Source: Nelumbo lutea
Taxonomy: Eukaryota > Streptophyta > Magnoliopsida > Proteales > Nelumbonaceae
Length of the DNA stretch: 64,000 nucleotides
Direction: 5' to 3'
NCBI GenBank assembly: GCA_022828595.1
Contig: JAKGHH010000001.1
Coordinates: 69,808,401-69,872,400, forward strand
Shown: positions 23,915 through 36,143 of the stretch, one piece after another
Layout of the letters: each line of letters opens with the position of its first letter
How positions within the stretch are numbered: the first letter of the stretch is position 1
Notes under the pieces: model-generated
Told to the model about the DNA's origin: nothing
The model's database searches: none
What the model saw: only the letters and a program-made list of their open reading frames with translations
Translations under genes and position numbers: made by a program

Positions 23915-24595
23915 TGTTGTTGCACGATCTGACTACTCCCAGCTGGAGGACGATCTAGCTTCCAATCGAGTGGTGAGCTGTATCTATCTGCAAGACAGTG
24001 GATCAGAGAACTCGGGGTGGCTAACCCGGTGAAGTCGCTCTGATGCTTAAGTTAGTATACTGTATTGCGAGCTGAATGCTTTGAGAGTTTGAGAGCTTGA
24101 GAGCTAGAGAGTAGAGTAATCATGCAAACCTTTTGCCTTGGGGTTTTGGTGTTTATATACTGGAGTAGTCGTGGGACTCACGAAAGAGCTCCGGGATCTC
24201 CAGGGTGTGGAGATAGAGTTCGTTCCGCTTCCGAAGGAGTAGTATGTAGATAAGGCTTATCGTTTTACTTTCGGCTCTGGCAGAGCTGAGATGAGTCCTT
24301 ATCGTGATCTCAGAAAAGTCAGGGTCTGCTAGCTCATCGTGGTCCCGAGTGATCTGGGATCTGTTGGAGAGACCTAGGGAGTCGGTTACGATGCGATTTG
24401 GGTTGTTAGCCCCAAGTTGATACTTCGATTCTTTAGTTTCGAACTGGATGCCCGAAGTGCTTCTACGCTGAGGTGACTGGGTACCCGAACTACAAATGTT
24501 GCGAACTGAGCTCGCTCGGCTGAGTTGTCATCCTTCAACCAGATCGCACTTACGTGTCCCCTTCCTGCTAGTTTGCACCAAATCACCCTTCATCA
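23915..24595 (-). repeat. 5' LTR of element B
   Basis: It is 681 bp, the same length as the 3' LTR, with many scattered substitutions between the two, so the insertion is not very recent. In sense orientation it starts TGATGAAGGGTG and ends CAACAACA. GGTTT (24596-24600) follows on the plus strand. Confidence 0.93.
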
Positions 24596-27012
24596 GGTTT
24601 CTTTTGACATCTATCGTGGGAAGCGCTGGTTGAATGTGAAGAGGGTCAGGGGTTTTGGTGTCAATAGGATAGAAGCTCAATTTGTTAGGTTGGATAGCTT
24701 CATGGCTTACCCCTATGTTGATTATGTGCCCCATTCCATGTCGTTCTATGTGGGAATGGACGTTGTTGAAGGGGGTGATTAGCAGCGTGCTACCGGTGAT
24801 GATAATCTTGTGGTCAGGGTTGCCCATCTGGTGCTATGGCCTGAGGTCCTCTATTATTTGGAGAAGTTAGGGGAGGCCCGGCCCAGTGTTTACCGTCCGG
24901 ACCACCTCCTTCACCAATTTGGTTATGACAGCCTAGGCTTGCAGTTCCTCATACATGGGAGTGGGGATGTACTCTAGCAACACCATAATGACCTTGCGTT
25001 GGCCGGTGTTTCTTGTTTTCCCTTGGCGGGGGTGTAAGCGCACTGAAGTTTGTAGCTCACTCCATCATGGATATCTTTGCACATTGCTCGTTGGATTTCA
25101 AATGTTCATGGTGGTGGAGCCTCGTCCGATGCATGTAATGGCTCCCCCACCGGGTCATGCTGTGAAACAGGTCGAGGCGGGTTTGTCTAGTGTGCAAGGT
25201 CCAATGCACATATCTGCTCCATTTGCCCCACTTTGACATGGAAGTGTGATTGCAGAATGGGAAGCGAGTCGTGGTTGAGGAAGGGGAGAATAGCCATCCT
25301 CTGATCCCCAAGAAGCCTCGTTCGGTTAGGTAGACCCATCCTGATTTTCTATTAGGGGTGATAGATATGAGTATTCCTGTGACGGGACCTTGACTTGGGG
25401 TGTGGGACCCTTTTCTTAGAGCCAACACTAAGGGTAATCTGGTCTTGGTTCCGGTTGATGCACCTCACAAAGATGACGTTCCAACCCAAGCTGAAGTGGG
25501 GTCTCGGCAATCAACAGGGGGTTCTCTACCACCTATTTCTGGTATAGTAGTCCCGGTTGCAAGTGGTCGTGTGAAGAAAATAGCCCCTTGTGTCCGTGAA
25601 AAGGGGACAAAGTGATCTGCATTGGTAAGCGTACTAACAATTGACTCAGTTTATCGTTTGAATTTCTTTTCTTTTTTGTTTGGACTAAATGTGTATTCGC
25701 AATCATTTGTTTTGAAACAAGTAAGGTAAGAGAAGGTCGTCCTGAGCCTATCGTCACACGAGCATCAAGTGAGGATGCTGTGAATGAAGAGGTATGTATA
25801 GCTGCATCAAATGGGCAATATTTTCTTATACTATTGCTTTGTTTATGTTTGTGATGCCATGCTCTTTTATTTGTTGCTGCAGGGAGTGTCTGGTGTCATC
25901 TCGGCCAGTGTGCCTATGACACCCATCATCAAACATTCGATGGCAGATTTGAAATCTTTTCGCTTAGTGGTCAGAGAGGAAGAGTCGCCAAGGGAGGAGG
26001 CCAATGATGTAAGCATTCTGGCCATTAGTTTAGATGGTCGTCAGGGGAATGATGCTCTTGATGGGGATGGTGTGCTTGCTAACACCGATGTAATCGTTGA
26101 GACTCCTATTACAGTGTCAGAGCAGCTCCCCATGGGCCTTGTGGCGGGTGAACGTGCGGATGCACCTATGTTATGCGACTTAGGGCATGAGCAGGATCCT
26201 TCTCCTATTGATCATGTCACTGCCACCATCAACGAGGATATCCCAAGGATTCAACTTTCATCGGTGGACATTCAAGTCAAGTGCCCTAATCATCCTGAAG
26301 TTATAGCCGACACAAGTGGAGGTCAATGATTTGGACTCGCAAGCTGGTGACTTGGACCTTATTGCTGAACTCAAGATAGTGCGCCAAGAGATGATAGATT
26401 GTTACGGGAGGGAAGATATGGTGCGTATTGGGTTCGCAATGTTTGATCCCATCGTGGTTCAAGGAGTTCGTAGATAGGAGCAATTCATTTTGTCTCACAG
26501 CATTGTTGATACGATGTCGTTGGTTATTCAAAAGGGGTGGTTAGCTTCTGTTGAATTTCCAGTTGTGGTTATGAGTGCCTCCTTAAACACGATGGCAGGT
26601 TTAATGATCTCTATTATGTCACAGTCAGTGGAGTCACTATCATGGTCTCTATTCACTCGGTGGTTGAAGACATGTATCTCGTTCATTGCGATGGGCTTTA
26701 GGATGGAGCATATTGAAGAGTGAGTGATTCATATGGCTCACGTGTTCTGGAAGACCGGCTATAAGGAATCAAACCCAATTTCTTCCAAGGGCTTGGATGA
26801 ACTTCGTAGGCGATTGAACATTGTGGGCGCCTGTATTTTGAAGACTGAGGAGAAGATAATGACTCTTCTTCACAAGGCCACTCACCAATAGAAGGTGCTA
26901 TCACAGTTGTAAGAAGAGTATTAAGAAATTGTCACCATTCAGGAATAGAGGGCAAGTTTAGAGAAGATCACTGAAATGCGCAACGAGTGGTTTAGTGAGT
27001 AGGAAATTTGTA
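24596..27012 (+). pseudogene. Plant mobile domain protein pseudogene, 3' half
   Basis: The frame interrupted at 14157 continues here as FDIYRGKRWLNVKRVRGFG and VYRPDHLLHQFGYDSLGLQF, a typical C-terminal part of PMD proteins. Further open blocks are 25400-25615, 25880-26328 (after an acceptor-like TTGCTGCAG) and 26330-27010, which ends in a coiled-coil-like region (EEKIMTLLHKATHQ). Several TAG, TAA and TGA codons interrupt it. The same strand, domain order and exact frame across the target duplication show that both halves were one gene. Confidence 0.72.
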
Positions 27013-27369
27013 TCTTGTAGTTTACTTTTGTAAATATTCAACCATTGATACCATTCAATGAAGCGGCTTTTTCTTATGTGCATTGTATTATGTTTTTTGT
27101 CATTTTGTGTTGTATATATTTTGCTATCCCTATTGGTTGGGTTTGTTACTTTCCTGGGAACCTGTCAATGATCTTGAGATAATATCAATACGTTTGGGTG
27201 ATGTTTAATGAGTGAAATAGCCATCTCAATCTTGGGCTATGACTTAGCCCCCCATTGGTCGGGTCGTGGCATGTATGCTATCATCGCTTACATTTTGTTA
27301 TATGTTTGAGATATAAATGGGGTAGCTTACTAGTGTCTAGGGCTAACTACACAAGTTTCTTAAGTAGTG

Positions 27370-27812
27370 TGCCATGCTTGGGGCTGCTAGGGCTTCGAAA
27401 GATCGCTTACTAGGTCACCAAGGTAGTATGGTACTATGCTTGGGATTACTAAGGTCTCCCTAGGGTTGCCACTGTAACTTGTAATTGCGCCCCGGGCAGC
27501 CAGGGCTTTCTTGGGGTTGCTAGGGCAATGTGAGAGTGCACTTTGGGTTGCCAAGGCTTTCCTGGGTTTGCCATGGAATATAAGAGATCACACTTGGGGT
27601 TGCCAAGGCCTTCTGCCAAGGAATATGAGAGATTGCACTTGGGGTTGTCAGGGCCTTCATGGGGTTGCCAAGGAATATATAGTCATGCTTGGGGATGCTA
27701 GGGCCTTTTTGGGGTTGTCAGGGAATATATAATTGTGCTTGGGGTTGCTAGGGCCTTCGTGGGGTTGTTAGGGAATATGTAATCGCACATGGGGTTGTCA
27801 GGGTCTTCTTGT
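27370..27812 (+). repeat. GGGGTTGCCAGGGCCTTC minisatellite
   Basis: About seven or eight imperfect units of roughly 55-60 bp contain TTGGGGTTGCTAGGGCCTT and GGAATATNNAATCGC-like parts. It is G-rich on the plus strand and immediately follows the PMD pseudogene. The open frame through part of it reflects the repeat, not a gene. Confidence 0.85.
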
Positions 27813-27982
27813 GTTGTTGGTTCAATCTTCAATCGCAAAGCACAATTAGTAAATCACAATAATCCATAGTGAAATCGCATGAGTAGCAGACAATAATTAA
27901 ATAGTTGCTTAAGAAAACGTAATTAGCACATGAATTTGAAACACAAAAGAGAACATATACATATCAAATACAATTATCATTG

Positions 27983-28625
27983 TCATTCATTGTACAATTT
28001 TAGCCAATGTCCATTCATTGTCTCGTCTTGTTCATTTTTGTTTATATCCCATAACACATAATATTTGGTTGGGTGTGCTGCTTTAATAATGTACGGTTTG
28101 ACCCAGTTAGGAGTGAATTTTCCAGCCGATTTCCCTTGTTGCACATGTAGCGTTGTCTCTAGCACCTTATACCCTTCTTTGAATTTGCGAGGCTAAACCA
28201 ATTTGTTGAAGTTGGAAACCATAAGTTGTTTGTATTTTATATGTTTTTGCAATGATTTCTCTTTGACTTCTTCTACACATTCTAGTTTGTCACTAAGCAA
28301 CTGGTTCATCTCCTCTGTTTGGAAATGTTTCCCCACCGCATAAGCAAATCTAGCGGGCACCGTCTATATTTCTGTTGATAAGATTGCTTCTTGGCCATAG
28401 ACTAAGGAATATCGAATCACCTATGTACTTTTTTCTAATCATTGTGCGATTGGCCTAGAGTGTCTTCTTGGATAACTTCTCAGCCTAGTTCCTTTGATTT
28501 TTAGCCACCATCTTACTCAACATCTTCAAAAATGTTTTGTTAGTCGCCTATGCTTGCCCTAATAAATTTTGAACTTCTTGATTTTTAATATATAATCCAT
28601 TGTCCATAAGTATCCTCATCAGGAC
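27983..28625 (-). pseudogene. Element C integrase, middle and C-terminal part
   Basis: The minus strand reads GVLMRILMDNGLYI (core, second catalytic D in a DNG motif), then NQLLSDKLECVEEVKEKSL, then GKFTPNWVKPYIIKAAHPTKYYVLWD and NGHWLKLYNE. These are integrase core and C-terminal sequences of a gypsy element of another subfamily than A and B. Stops interrupt it. The upstream half of the core is at 30445-30714, separated by an insertion. Confidence 0.78.
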
Positions 28626-28642
28626 CCCAAATCAGTGAACTA

Positions 28643-30430
28643 TGTGTTTGAAGGGAAGGGAGATCCATTATATGGATGACCAAACCATGCAGGGTGGATG
28701 GGAAAAACTTCAAAAATTTTCTTTCTCCCTTCTGGGAATCCTATTCCCTGATTTAGAAAAACTGCATTTTTCAAGATTCGTTCTTGAAACAAACCAGACC
28801 AAATCTAAAACCAAGATTAAGGGAGGGATATACCTAATACGAAATCAGTAGTAGTTCTCAACGCAGGTGTTCACACCCAAAGAGTTCACTAAATCCTTCA
28901 TCCCCTAAAGATGACACAACTTAGGGTGAGGCGGGATCAACAAAGAGATTCTTCAGCAAAAACTCCAATTCTTCAACAAAAAACCATGCAGGGATGTGAG
29001 CATAACATCAAGATTGTTTCTTCTAACAAGAAACAATATCAAGATCCAATCTTGATCACTCCAAGAACTTGAGATCGAACAAGGTAGGGTGGCAAGAGCA
29101 TAGAGAAGATTTAAGATTCACAAAAAGTGTTTAACAGAAGAATTTCTCCCTCTATTTATAATCCTTCTTGGATCAGCTTCTTAATCATATCAAGAGAGGG
29201 TTCTTTGATCCAAATCTTTATTTGGATAAAAAATCCTAAGTGGATAAGACATATCTTATCCTCTTGTTGACCTAGAAGCAGATCTGATCTCAAATTCACC
29301 CTCTTTTAATTAATCAAATTAAGCCCAGTTTGAATTGGGCTTTAGGCCCATTAAACTTTCATGCTCACTTCCTTCTAATTCCTGGCTAGCTTGGATCTAT
29401 TTGTATGGTGTGGGACCCTAACATTGATATCCACAAAATCCATATGGGTTCAGTCTAGCCTCTATTACAAGGCCTGACTGAATTCACTGTTGAAGACAAT
29501 GAACCCCTGAGCCCATCAGTAGGAGCTCTTAGGAAGCCCAATATTTACACTAAATGGTCCATGGGTCTACCCACCTTATGAAAGCCCAAGGACTATGGAC
29601 TTAAGTGGGATTAACTCATCAAGTAAAAGCCCTAAATGGTCTTACACTTAACCTCTTAGCCCGTAATGATCAAACACTGCCCGATAAGAGAGTACTTTTC
29701 CCTCGATTGCAAAGTTCAGTGTTGCACTCTCTGCTCACATGGATTCCGGGAATTAAAAACCTTTTGCAAACATTTTGTGGAACCATAATATATATGTATA
29801 TCTCTATATAAATATATTTTGCAAAACAAAACTCAACAAGTTTGAAATCAATTGCTAGTAGTTTAGGTTTCCATCAGAGAGAGTGCATTTCCCAATCATT
29901 CACTTTGTCCGATAAAGGAGCTGATTCTGTCACTATGATCACTCACTTAGATGAATTCTCTGACTGTCCCAACATACCCAGGTTTTGACCCCCGCTGAGG
30001 ATCTCACTGATTGGCATATCAAAGGCATCCAAATCCAACACCTAGTACAGTACCATAATCGAGTCTTGGGGTTAGGTGTAACATTCTAGTTTTGCCCATC
30101 TGTCTCCAAAGTCCAGGGCATAATTGGAAAATGGTCCAGTTTAAAGTTTCAAATAAACCCACACTAATGTGCTTCAGGTCTCACCTTAGCAGCTGAGACA
30201 AGCCACCCCAACTGACTTAACAGCACATAAGTGTCAGCCTTGGCATGATAAACCTCCCTAGGTCTATCCAACGGCTATGAAGATTCTAAACTAACACGAG
30301 TCTCATAAGTGTCCAGTTTAAGGGTATTACATAAAAACACACCATAATAACATGAATCAACTATGTACTTTATTCATTTACAATAAATGTTAATAATGTA
30401 CATCAATCTGATTGGAGCTAAGGGCATACA
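28643..30430 (-). mobile_element. Long LTR-like insertion within element C integrase
   Basis: The integrase sequence of element C stops at about 30445 and resumes at 28625 in coding order, so the sequence between is an insertion. It has no coding capacity. In minus orientation it begins TGTATGCCCTTAGCTCC and ends CAAACACA, i.e. TG...CA, and has a TATAAATA box at 29153-29160. This fits a solo or orphan LTR, possibly copia type. No matching 5-bp target duplication was found, so the exact ends are tentative. Confidence 0.5.
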
Positions 30431-30444
30431 CTGTCTAATAGTGT

Positions 30445-30714
30445 TGCCTTAAGAAAATTGTTATATTTTCTGTATAGATTCTTCTCAATGGTATGACCTC
30501 CGCCTATTTCATGAAATAATTTGTGGCCACAATGATGAAGCAATATCCCTTAGAGGGTGGGTGTATTTTACCTATCAGATTTACTCCCCAAGTATGGAAA
30601 GGCCATGGTGTTATAATGAGGTGGAGGTCATTGGCTGGGTGGTGTATTAGTTGACTATGTGCTTAGCATGCATGACACCTATGTACATGTCTTTGAGTAT
30701 CTTTTAACTATGGG
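30445..30714 (-). pseudogene. Element C integrase core, N-terminal part
   Basis: The minus strand gives LIHHPANDLHLI, PWPFHTWGVNLIGKIHPPS and YFMK*AEVIPLRRIYTENI, an integrase core start with the expected catalytic Asp replaced by Asn (GVNLIG for GxDLIG). Confidence 0.75.
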
Positions 30715-30716
30715 TG

Positions 30717-31795
30717 GATTTGAGACGAGCCGAGTCGAATACTTGGCTATTCGAGCTCGGGTAACAGGAATAGTATCAGGCTCAAGCTCGAGCTTAATTC
30801 AAGCTAGAGACTTGAGCTCGAGCTCGACTCGATTCATAGATCGCAAGTTTGAGCTCGGCTCAGCTCGAGCTCAACTATAAGCAAGTTTTTTTTAATAAAA
30901 ATTATTTTTATTTTTTAGAGAAAAAATTAAGAATTATAAAAAATATTTAATATTATTGATGCTGCTTAATCCGATGTGGTGCACGAACTAAGGAGAACAA
31001 CCAGATAGTCCTTGCCAATAGGGCGGTGCCAAGATTACAAGGACAAGGATACGCTTCAAAACCTGTGATCAAGAAAGAAGAAGTCAGAGGCCCAAGGTGT
31101 TATCCCTGTGTAGGCACTCCAATGCTCAAGTCAGTAAGAGGTGGTGGATGGTCGAGCCGAGCAATAAGGGTGCTGGTGCGAGCAGAGTAATAGTGTGGGT
31201 GTCAGAAGTTGGAATCCTTTACCTTGAGCATGGAGTACCTTTTTATAGCCGAAGATCTGTGTCCTAGTCGGATTGGGCTTCTAGGGTTATTGGGATCCGG
31301 TTAGCCACTGAGGTATTTGGGATAGAGTCCTATTCCTTGGCGGAGTTGTTTTCCTTACTCCTCTTTATCCGTAGTTATGCTTATCCACATTACGCGTAGA
31401 GTTGGCCGAGCTATGCCGACGTGGCCAGGGTGACCAGGCGATGACTGGGCGGCCACCACATATCTCTCAGGACCAGCTCAGCCATGACCTGAACAATTAT
31501 ATATACAAAAAATAATTATAAAAATTATTTACTATTATAAATGAAAAATAAAAATATTTTTATATATAATAAAATTATTATATATATTTATATATTTATG
31601 TGCATGTATGTATAATAAAACTTATTTATTTAATACTAGGCTCACGAGCCTCATGAGCCGAGCTTTACTAGGCTCGAGCTTGGCTTGATTAGAAAACAAG
31701 CCTATATATCAAGCTCGAATTCGGCTTGAAGCTTCGTTTAAATTGAATCGAGCTAAGCCGAGCTCGAATAGCTCGTGAAAGCATTGGCTCGTGGT
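30717..31795. mobile_element. hAT-like inverted-repeat element within element C
   Basis: Both arms are rich in GAGCTCG. The left arm has CTATTCGAGCTCGGGT and the right arm its complement (AGCCGAGCTCGAATAG); the outermost bases are GGGTGGATT and the complement of GGGTCACCAC. Such GGGTCNNNACGAGCC ends are common in non-autonomous hAT elements, but an 8-bp duplication is not clear. A solo LTR lies inside it. Confidence 0.5.
30957..31495 (-). mobile_element. Solo LTR (539 bp) of an element related to B
   Basis: ATTAT flanks both sides (30952-30956 and 31496-31500), the plus strand starts TGATGCTG and ends CTGAACA, and no internal region remains. It shares CACTCCAATGCTCAAGTCAG with the LTR motif of B (CGCTCCAATGCTTAAGTTAG). 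A TATAAAAAGG box lies in the minus orientation near 31235. It arose by LTR-LTR recombination after inserting in the hAT-like element. Confidence 0.82.
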
Positions 31796-32344
31796 GACCC
31801 TTACTTCTAGCATGGTTGGCCTGTAGAAGCCTAGGTGCAAAAGATGGACGTGTAAGGACATTTTTCCCTGGTGTGAGGCTGGTTCAGAGCTATGGGTTGT
31901 GTCCAGTGCTTCTTCCACTTTGTCACCGGCTAGGTAGTGCAGAGGTTTCCCCGTGTAGGACTTCCTATATAACACCCTATTTTGCAAGTAAAATTTCTTA
32001 ACTTTGGTCAAAAGTTTCCTTTATAGTGTTAGGACAAGTCGTGAAACACCATTTTTGTTTTAATTTATATACATATCTCTACAGTTCAAGTCATCCACCA
32101 AGAGGCACTCTTTCTTATCAGCCTCTAGCACACACTTTTCATAGCCATTTTGTACCTTAGTCATAAATGCCTTCATCTCTGGCCAGTAGTACCCCAACCT
32201 TTGCAACCTCCGATACAATGTCGTTGTTATATCTCCGCGAGAAGCCTCATGAGTTTCTTTTAACACTACTGCCGCTTCTACGGGTCCTAGACACCTTGCC
32301 TGCACTCCATCTACCACCTTGTGATACAATACCCTATTCACCAA
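31796..32344 (-). pseudogene. Element C integrase zinc-binding region, two modules
   Basis: Two successive blocks resemble the H2C2 module and its upstream strand. The first in coding order, 32344-32060, has VLYHKVVDGVQARCL, ETHEASRGDITTTLYRRLQR and YYWPEMKAFM. The second, about 32011-31796, has VLYRKSYTGKPLHYLAGD, TTHSSEPASHQGKMSLH and FYRPTMLE. Only one module is normal for an integrase. Confidence 0.7.
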
Positions 32345-32722
32345 TTGGAATCACAAAAGCACCTTGTCATCCTGCATCATTGTCGTTGGATTATTTAATT
32401 TTTCTATCACGTCGTACCTCTAATCACCTTTGATGAGGGTGGATTTGGCCCTCCAATGATATTGTGACATATGGGACCTCGGAACAACTAGGTGACACCC
32501 GAAACCACTTAGGCAACAACTTGCCTTAGCCAATTTGATGGTGTCCCACTTGGCAGCCTGGCCCAGGCGCGACCTGGCAGCCACTTGGAAGCAGACTGAA
32601 TGATGAGGTACTTAGCACAAAAAATTGATACATCACCAAAAATTGATTCATCAACCTTCGTTAACATCACCCTTGGTCTCAACCTAGTGCCCCAATCTCT
32701 CTGTTGATGGCTCACAGAACAT

Positions 32723-34262
32723 CTAAATCGTTATGGTAATTGGTCCATTGCTCGGTTGTATCTTAGATCCCATGGTGGATAGAGCATCAACATAACTATT
32801 CTTTTCCCTATTCTGATGTTCATAGGTTACTTTTAAGTCTTTGATTAGGTTTTGGATAAATATTCTATACGACAAGATTGTTAATTCTTTCACTGTCATG
32901 CTACCTACCATCTATCCAATCACTAGTTTAGAATCTCCTACGACCTTTACTTTCTTTGCCTCAGAATCCCTTGCTATTGTTAAACCTAGCACCAATTCCC
33001 CGTATTTTGTGATGTTGTGAGTAGGGGAATTGCAACTTGAAGGAATAGGTTGAAGTCTGTCTAGTAAGCGAGGTCAATGTAACTTCGGCTCCCACAGAGG
33101 AATTAGTGCTACTGCATCAAATGTTATGACCCCTCTACCTTCTCTACTACTGCGATGATGGGGAGATCTCCGGGTATCTCTTCGGAGATAGGGAAGTCAT
33201 CACTAGTGGAGAAGTCAGCTAAGAGATCTGTAACCGCTTGACATCTAATTGCCGGGTTGGATGTATTCAATACTATACTCGCTCAACCACATCATCCATT
33301 TGATCAATCTTCTAGAAAGTGGGGGCATATCAATGAAGTACCTGATCGAATCACTTCTTGCTATCAGTACTACCTTTTGGCCTAGGATGTAATGTTTGAA
33401 TTTTTGTGCGGCAAAGACTAATGCTAAACACTACTGTTCCATATGCGAGTAGTTTTTCTCTATCGGTTTCAAAGTCCTTTTGGCATAATAGATGGGGTAC
33501 TCGACCTTTTTGTCATTCTCTTGGGCTAACAAACAACCTATAGTTTATGAGTTAGATGCTATATATAACTTGAATTCTCAACCGCTCTTCGGAGGGGACA
33601 TGGTTGGGGCCTTAGCTAGGGTCTGCTTCAGTTGGTCAAAAGCATATTGATTCTGCATTGACCACTTGTATTCCACGAATTTCTTAGTGAGCTTAAGGAG
33701 AGTCAATGCCACGTGTGTTAAGGATGAACCTTATGAGGTAGGAGACCTTTCCTAAGAACATTTTCAATTATGACTCAGTGCTCGGGGGTGGCAGGTCCAA
33801 GACTGCTTTCGACTCGATGACCCAAGAATTTTCCTAACTACACTCGATTGTGCACTTAAGTGGATTAAGCCTCAAGTTGAAGGCTCGCATCATGTGAATA
33901 CTTTCCTCAATACTTCAGAATGCTCCTCTTTCTTTTTGGGATTGACTACGATGTCGTCCACATAACACTATATCTCCTTATGCATCATATCATGGAAGAC
34001 ACTTGTCATTGCTCTTTGGTATGTGGCCCTAGCGTACTTCAAACTGAAGGACAATATCTTGTAGTAAAAATTCCCTATTGGTGTTTGAAACGCTATATGA
34101 AGTGCGTATATGGGTTAATAGAGATCTGATTTATAGCCATTGTATGCATCTAGGAAGGAGAACAACTGGTTCTTGACTGTAGCATCAATGAGGATTTTCC
34201 ATATTTGATAATGGGAACTCGTCCTTAGGGCAGGCTTTGTTTAAGTCATGAAGTCTATGCAA
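32723..34262 (-). pseudogene. Element C reverse transcriptase and RNase H
   Basis: In coding order the minus strand shows RT (NQLFSFLDAYNGY, about 34160; YVDDIVV at about 33950), then RNase H (KWSMQNQYAFDQLKQTL; FKLYIASNS), then a second RNase H-like part (VIGMVGSMTVKELTILSYR, YEHQNREKNSYVDALSTMG). Many stops interrupt all parts. The 5' end breaks at about 34262 against the plus-strand Athila-like fragment. Confidence 0.8.
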
Positions 34263-34323
34263 CACCTAGGGTAAGAGAGAAAGGAAGTCAATGCATTAAA
34301 CCTTCACTAATGGTTATGGGCTA

Positions 34324-34800
34324 GTGTGTTGGGGTCTGGACACTAACCGACTCATTTATGGGAAAGCGTGTCATTTACTTGTAGAGCTTGAGAATAAAGC
34401 TTATTGGACTATCGAAGCACTTAATTTTGATTTAAATGTTGTAGGTATTCAAAAGAAGTTACGGTTGTCAGAGATAGAAGAACGGCGGAACGGTGCATAT
34501 GACAGTTCTAGGATCTACAAGGCTAAACTAAAAGCGGCTCATGATAAACAAATCCTACGGAAGAATTTTGAGCCAAACCAACATGTGCATCTTTATGGTT
34601 CCCGTTTGCATCTCCACCCAAGAAAGCTAAGATCTAGATGGACAGCTCCATTTGTGGTGAAGCGAGTCTTTCCCAACGGTGCTTTTGAGATTAAGGATCC
34701 AACCGATGGAACCTTTTTCCGAGTTAATGGACAACGGTTGAAGCATTATGTGGAGAGTGTAGACCAACCTGAGGAGATCACTCTTGCAGCTCTGGTCTAA
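34324..34800 (+). pseudogene. Athila-like Ty3/gypsy integrase C-terminal fragment
   Basis: The frame encodes RLIYGKACHLLVELENKAYW, ARIYKAKLK-type and DKQILRKNFEPNQHVHLYGS segments, then LRSRWTAPFVVKRVFPNGAFEIKD and VNGQRLKHYVE. This is the C-terminal region of Athila-type integrase, where the core hands over to the DNA-binding part. It is open for 158 codons but lacks the rest of pol. Confidence 0.85.
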
Positions 34801-35473
34801 TGATTAATTAGGTTCTATCTTTCTGCACTACCACTTTATTTTTATTTCCTTTCATTTGTTCTTGTTTTTCTTTTATTGGTTTTTATGTTTCCTTCTTCTA
34901 GTTAACTAATTTGCAAGTCTAGTCTTAGCCCATCGCTCAGGTGTCCTCTATCCCTTGCTCTGTTATTTCTTTTATTTTTTTGCCAGTGAGGACACTGTCT
35001 TGTTTAGGTTGGAGGTGGTAGCATTGCATGCACTTTTTATACATTCTTCTTGTGTGAAAGAGAGACAACCAACACTTTGCTTATTGCTTTTATTTTGGTA
35101 GTTTTTGTGTGAATAAGTTTGCATTGCATGTTTGAGAAGCTTATATTGGATTTTTTGCTCTTCTATCTAGGTATGATTTCAAAATTGTTTGGTTTAAGTC
35201 ACTTTTGTATCTTGATTATCAAAGAATAACTTCTGAAAACTCTTTGCGCATAATACTAAGCTTTGTAGTTAGATGAATGTTCAATATATATAGCTAAGAG
35301 AATTGTCATGTTTAAGCACACATTTTTCTATACTCACACATCTTTTGTGAGTAAGTGGAGAGTTGAGGAAACAACTTACAAATCTCCATTGATTTGTTGA
35401 ATTGGTTAATTGTTGTTTAGAATGACATTAGTTGGTTTGAGGAATGATTGGATGATAAGCTGAAGGATGAAAT

Positions 35474-35519
<46 letters not shown>

Positions 35520-36143
35520 GAGCTAGTTCGTGTTATGTGAAGCTTTTGGGATAACATGTGTAATATTAGTTATGTGAGAAACTTAGCACTTTCCCTACTT
35601 TGCATAAAAAAAAGGGACTCAGTACAATAGTCTTCCGTCAATTCAAAAGACAAACTTCATGGGGAATAGTTTTTCTCACTAGGCTCGATTTCTATTTGTA
35701 TTACTCTCATATTTGACAAATCGAAATCCTGAAGTTGGTTTGTGGAAAGAATGGTTGACTTCTAAACAACTAACTTTCATATCTTCTAATCATTGATTGT
35801 TTGTTTGTTTGTTTGTCCATAAATTTGGCCTTTTCTTTGAGTGGTTATCTGATTTCCAACTCCATGAGAGAAATCCCTTGCCCAAAAATAGTTAAACTGT
35901 GAGAGTATAGACTTGTGGCTTTTACTTTGATTAATTCTCAATGCTATATGTGTTGCTGTTTGTGGTATGAAGGTTTTGCTTAGTTCACACACATTCACTT
36001 TTGGAAGTCATAATTAAAGTAATCTTGATAGCATCTGTGGTCTTTTCCCAACCTTGTTGTTTGAAATGCCCAAGTGGTTTTGCTAGATTTCTGTTTAAGC
36101 TGAACATCATGCTAAAGACTAGCAATAAGCTGGTTGGGGGTTG
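34801..36143 (+). other. Non-coding 3' region of the Athila-like element
   Basis: No gene seen. It holds the GAGGACACTGTCTTG string typical just after Athila integrase, a (GA)n run at 35475-35516, a TTTG repeat near 35795, and ends with a purine tract GGTTGGGGGTTG at 36132-36143 next to an LTR start. Confidence 0.6.
35475..35516. repeat. (AG)n microsatellite
   Basis: Uninterrupted AG dinucleotide run of about 42 bases. Confidence 0.95.

Larger units (their letters stand above)
14158..24595 (-). mobile_element. Complete Ty3/gypsy (Tat-like) element B, 10,438 bp
   Basis: Two 681-bp LTRs (14158-14838 and 23915-24595) bound it, with GGTTT duplicated outside both. Sense is the minus strand. The order is 5' LTR, primer-binding site, gag, protease, reverse transcriptase/RNase H, extra RNase H, integrase, antisense accessory gene (plus strand, 15333-17292), polypurine tract and 3' LTR. 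All coding parts carry stops or frameshifts, so it is not autonomous now. It sits inside the PMD gene. The second RNase H and the antisense gene point to the Tat lineage. Confidence 0.92.

Noticed and set aside
27370..27812. Regularly spaced repeat resembling a CRISPR array
   Set aside because: Units are imperfect, spacing is filled by related rather than unique sequence, and the DNA is plant nuclear. It is a minisatellite.
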